Of a stretch of 13,325 nt of DNA, positions 13,277 to 13,325 are shown piece after piece. The DNA lies in NCBI GenBank assembly GCA_903930805.1, contig CAIYZZ010000124.1, positions 1 to 13,325 of the forward strand, written 5' to 3'. A model generated the notes under the pieces. The model searched no databases. It had not been told where the DNA came from and saw only the letters and a list, made by a program, of their open reading frames with translations. The translations under genes were made by a program, and so were the position numbers. The stretch comes from an uncultured Rhodocyclaceae bacterium. GTDB taxonomy: Bacteria > Pseudomonadota > Gammaproteobacteria > Burkholderiales > Rhodocyclaceae. Every line of letters begins with the position of its first letter. The stretch's first letter is position 1.

Positions 13277-13325
13277 ATGACTCAACCCAAACGCAAGTTC
13301 ACCGTCGACGAACTGGGCCTCATCC
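13277..13325 (+). CDS. N-terminal fragment of an unrecognised protein
   Basis: ATG 13277 is preceded by GGAG at 6 bases spacing and opens a frame that runs off the right edge (MTQPKRKFTVDELGLI). The first 16 residues are not enough to name a family. The good ribosome binding site makes this a probable real start. Confidence 0.6.
   Translation, partial: MTQPKRKFTVDELGLI

Overview
The window looks like the chromosome of a high-GC betaproteobacterium, most likely Rhodocyclales (the Azoarcus/Thauera/Zoogloea neighbourhood). Three things point there: the order tsaD <> rpsU-yqeY-dnaG-rpoD, the protein sequences, and above all a tRNA-Ile(CAU) gene at 12588-12871. Its anticodon loop is interrupted by a 207-nt group I intron very close to the well-known Azoarcus ribozyme. 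No database search was possible, so the taxonomic placement is inference.

Layout. Positions 2-97 hold the C-terminal end of an unrecognised gene. Positions 156-1801 hold an ADP-ribosylglycohydrolase (DraG fold) followed by a Sir2-type NAD-dependent deacylase gene that carries two frameshifts as written. Positions 1850-3778 form an AT-richer island with two nuclease-like genes: one has a NucS/DUF91-like C-terminal domain, and the other appears to contain two PD-(D/E)xK-like domains in tandem. Positions 3856-5541 encode a 561-residue Sel1-repeat protein. This first 5.5 kb is the accessory part of the window.

From 5569 onward the genes are housekeeping: folB (minus strand, folate synthesis), plsY (plus, acyl-phosphate acyltransferase), tsaD (minus, tRNA t6A synthesis), then rpsU, yqeY, dnaG and rpoD, all plus strand. 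The last four form the macromolecular synthesis operon. It has a good sigma70 promoter before rpsU, two hairpins (the second terminator-like) between rpsU and yqeY, and internal -10-like boxes before dnaG and rpoD. Ribosomal protein S21, primase and the main sigma factor are thus made from one locus and probably balanced by internal promoters, partial termination and weak translation starts. The intron-split tRNA-Ile(CAU) follows rpoD and ends in a clear intrinsic terminator. After it come about 400 nt without a recognisable gene, containing a predicted three-way-junction structure, and then the start of an unrecognised gene at 13277.

A 23-24 bp repeat occurs four times: after the ADP-ribosylglycohydrolase gene, after the Sir2 gene, exactly between the Sel1 and folB stop codons, and inverted inside the plsY coding sequence. 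Together with the intron, this repeat family is the most unusual structure in the window. The nuclease pair with its Sir2/ADP-ribosylglycohydrolase neighbours is the best candidate for an uncharacterised system, but nothing in the sequence proves a defence role.
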